Shown here: piece by piece, positions 6,028 to 7,451 of the stretch
Position numbering within the stretch: the first letter of the stretch is position 1
How the letters are laid out: each line of letters starts with the position of its first letter
NCBI GenBank assembly: GCA_905479545.1
Contig: CAJQNE010000321.1
Location: forward strand, 1-7,451
Length of the DNA stretch: 7,451 bases
Source of the DNA: an uncultured Gammaproteobacteria bacterium
Lineage (GTDB): Bacteria; Pseudomonadota; Gammaproteobacteria; CAJQNE01
Reading direction: 5' to 3'
The notes under the pieces: model-generated
The model's database searches: none
What the model saw: the letters and a program-made list of their open reading frames with translations, nothing else
Told to the model about the DNA's origin: nothing
Position numbers and translations under genes: made by a program

Positions 6028-7038
6028 ATGAGTGAACTCATTTTCTACACCACCGAAGATGGCCAAAGCCAGATTCAGCTGCTGGCCGGTAACGATACGG
6101 TTTGGCTCAGTCAGCTGGAAATGGCTGAGCTGTTTAGCGCCACCAAGCAAAATATTTCGCTGCACTTGCGCAATATTTTTGCCGACGGAGAGTTAGACCA
6201 AGAAGCAACTGTCATGGAATCCTTGACAGTTCAAAAAGAGGGGGAAAGGGAGGTTCGCCGGCCTGTTACCCGTTATAACCTCGACGCTATTCTAGCGGTA
6301 GGCTATCGGGTGCGCTCTCCGCGCGGCGTACAGTTTCGTCGCTGGGCCAACACGGTGCTTAGTGAGTATTTACAAAAAGGCTTCGTGATGGACGACGAGC
6401 GCCTTAAACACCCGGATGGCCGCCCCGACTATTTTGACGAAATGCTGGCGCGCATCCGCGATATTCGCGCTTCGGAAAAGCGCTTTTACCAAAAAGTGCG
6501 TGATCTGTTTGCCCTTGCCAGTGACTACGATAAAACCGAAAAATCGACCGGGCAGTTTTTTGCCACGGTGCAAAACCTGCTGCTTTACGCCGTAACCGAA
6601 CAAACAGCCGCAGAGCTGGTAGAGGCGCGCGCCAACCCGAATGACGCACACTTTGGTTTGCTGAGCTGGAAAGGTAACAAGGTACGCAAGCAGGATATTC
6701 TGATCGCTAAAAATTACTTGAGCGAAGACGAAATCGACACTCTGAATCGGCTCGTCGTGATTTTTCTGGAAACCGCCGAGCTGCGCGCTAAGCGACAAAC
6801 GCTAACGCCGCTGGCGTTCTGGCAAGATAACGTGGGGCAGATTATTACCGCCAATGGTTTTCCCCTGCTGGAAAGTGCCGGTTCTATTAGCCATGCGCGA
6901 ATGGAGCAACAGGTTAGCGAGCAATACGAAGGTTACAGCCAGCGCCGCAAAGCCTGGCAGGCAGAAGCGGCAGACGCTGAAGACGAAGCCGAACTAAAAG
7001 CCCTGGAAAACAAGATTAAACACAGGAATAAACCTTAA
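6028..7038 (+). CDS. RhuM-family protein embedded in the hsd operon
   Basis: This 336-residue protein matches the RhuM family, named after a Salmonella pathogenicity island 3 gene and often found near type I R-M genes; its biochemical function is not established. Visible features are an N-terminal LIFYTTEDG block, a helix-turn-helix-like segment at about 30-51 (EMAELFSATKQNISLHLRNI) and RYNLDAILAVGYRVRSPRG at about 82-100, a region like phage Bro/KilA-type DNA-binding domains. The C-terminal half contains GLLSWKGNKVRKQDILIAKNYL at about 210-231 and a charged helical tail (310-332). No membrane segment or signal peptide is seen. The start is uncertain. ATG 6028 gives the family-like MSELI start, while ATG 6019 overlaps the previous stop by one base (TGATG). 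Neither has a strong ribosome binding site, so translation probably depends on the preceding gene. It is likely a DNA-binding accessory or regulator, but this is inference. Confidence 0.85.
   Translation: MSELIFYTTEDGQSQIQLLAGNDTVWLSQLEMAELFSATKQNISLHLRNIFADGELDQEATVMESLTVQKEGEREVRRPVTRYNLDAILAVGYRVRSPRGVQFRRWANTVLSEYLQKGFVMDDERLKHPDGRPDYFDEMLARIRDIRASEKRFYQKVRDLFALASDYDKTEKSTGQFFATVQNLLLYAVTEQTAAELVEARANPNDAHFGLLSWKGNKVRKQDILIAKNYLSEDEIDTLNRLVVIFLETAELRAKRQTLTPLAFWQDNVGQIITANGFPLLESAGSISHARMEQQVSEQYEGYSQRRKAWQAEAADAEDEAELKALENKIKHRNKP
7024..7027 (+). promoter_or_regulatory. Weak ribosome binding site for hsdM
   Basis: AGGA lies 13 bases before the hsdM ATG, farther than usual, inside the last codons of the RhuM gene. 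Translation of hsdM may therefore lean on ribosomes finishing the upstream gene two bases away. Confidence 0.3.
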
Positions 7039-7040
7039 CC

Positions 7041-7451
7041 ATGACGCAAGAACAACTGAGCCAGCTAGGTAAAACCCTCTGGGCCATTGCCGATGATCTG
7101 CGCGGTGCCATGAACGCCGACGACTTCCGTGATTACATGCTGTCGTTTTTATTCCTGCGCTACCTTTCCGATAACTACGAGGCGGCGGCCCGAAAAGAGC
7201 TGGGCTCAGATTACCCCGACGTGCCTCAGGATGTGTTGCGAGAAACGGGCGTTACCAGTCAGCTGCACCTGTGGTACGAAGAAAACGCGGATGATATCGC
7301 GCCGTTTGAAAAACAAATGCGTCGCAAGATGCACTATGTGATTCACCCAGATTTCCTTTGGGGCAGCATTGCCGAATTGGCTCGCACTCAAAATAAAGAG
7401 TTGCTGCAAACCTTGGCTCAAGGTTTTAAGCATATTGAAAACGAGTCGTTC
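7041..7451 (+). CDS. hsdM: Type I restriction enzyme methyltransferase subunit (HsdM), N-terminal part (3' end outside window)
   Basis: The first 137 residues of the N6-adenine methyltransferase subunit, open to the right edge. HsdM joins HsdS to methylate the target with S-adenosylmethionine and also to place HsdR. The visible part is the helical N-terminal HsdM domain: LGKTLWAIADDLRGAMNADDFR near 9-30, then the hallmark DYMLSFLFLRYLSDNYE at about 31-47, and later HPDFLWGSI. The SAM-binding motif and the NPPF-type catalytic motif would lie downstream, so activity cannot be judged. The ATG at 7041 is two bases after the RhuM stop and gives the typical MTQEQLSQLGKTLW start. It is the last hsd gene seen, an unusual place for the methylase gene. 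Confidence 0.95.
   Translation, partial: MTQEQLSQLGKTLWAIADDLRGAMNADDFRDYMLSFLFLRYLSDNYEAAARKELGSDYPDVPQDVLRETGVTSQLHLWYEENADDIAPFEKQMRRKMHYVIHPDFLWGSIAELARTQNKELLQTLAQGFKHIENESF

Noticed and set aside
6370..6798. Antisense open frame of 142 codons within the RhuM gene
   Set aside because: It is fully covered by a well-supported family member on the other strand, with no ribosome binding site or domain of its own.
1..7451. CRISPR arrays, tRNA or rRNA genes, transposases, integrases
   Set aside because: No regularly spaced repeats, cloverleaf-like segments or recombinase motifs were seen on reading the window; nearly all of it is accounted for by the listed genes.

Overview
The window looks like a chromosomal segment of a gammaproteobacterium. 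The lineage guess rests only on the class III alcohol dehydrogenase and moderate base composition, so it is weak. All genes lie on the + strand. A housekeeping gene end (positions 1-590) is followed by a type I restriction-modification (R-M) defence operon that runs off the right edge.

Layout: (1) 1-590, the C-terminal half of glutathione-dependent formaldehyde dehydrogenase (frmA/adhC). (2) 591-655, a short spacer with a GC palindrome and a TATAAT box, the likely start of the defence operon. (3) 656-3745, hsdR, the motor and nuclease subunit. (4) 3738-4952, hsdS, the two-domain specificity subunit, which overlaps hsdR by 8 bases. (5) 4949-6019, an ABC-type ATPase with a C-terminal domain resembling the PrrC/RloC anticodon nucleases, which overlaps hsdS by 4 bases behind a good ribosome binding site. 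(6) about 6028-7038, a RhuM-family protein, overlapping or nearly abutting gene 5. (7) 7041-7451, the N-terminal part of hsdM, the methyltransferase subunit, cut by the window end.

How it may work together: HsdM and HsdS would methylate a bipartite target, and with HsdR they would translocate and cut unmodified DNA. The PrrC-like protein is placed as in the known Escherichia coli prr locus. There a tRNA anticodon nuclease is held silent by the type I enzyme and released when a phage disables restriction. If that holds here, the operon is a two-layer system of DNA restriction backed by translation arrest. RhuM, of unknown biochemical role, sits inside the same overlapping gene chain. The order R-S-nuclease-RhuM-M, with the methylase last, differs from the usual M-S-R or R-M-S orders. 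No RNA genes, CRISPR arrays, transposases or integrases were seen.
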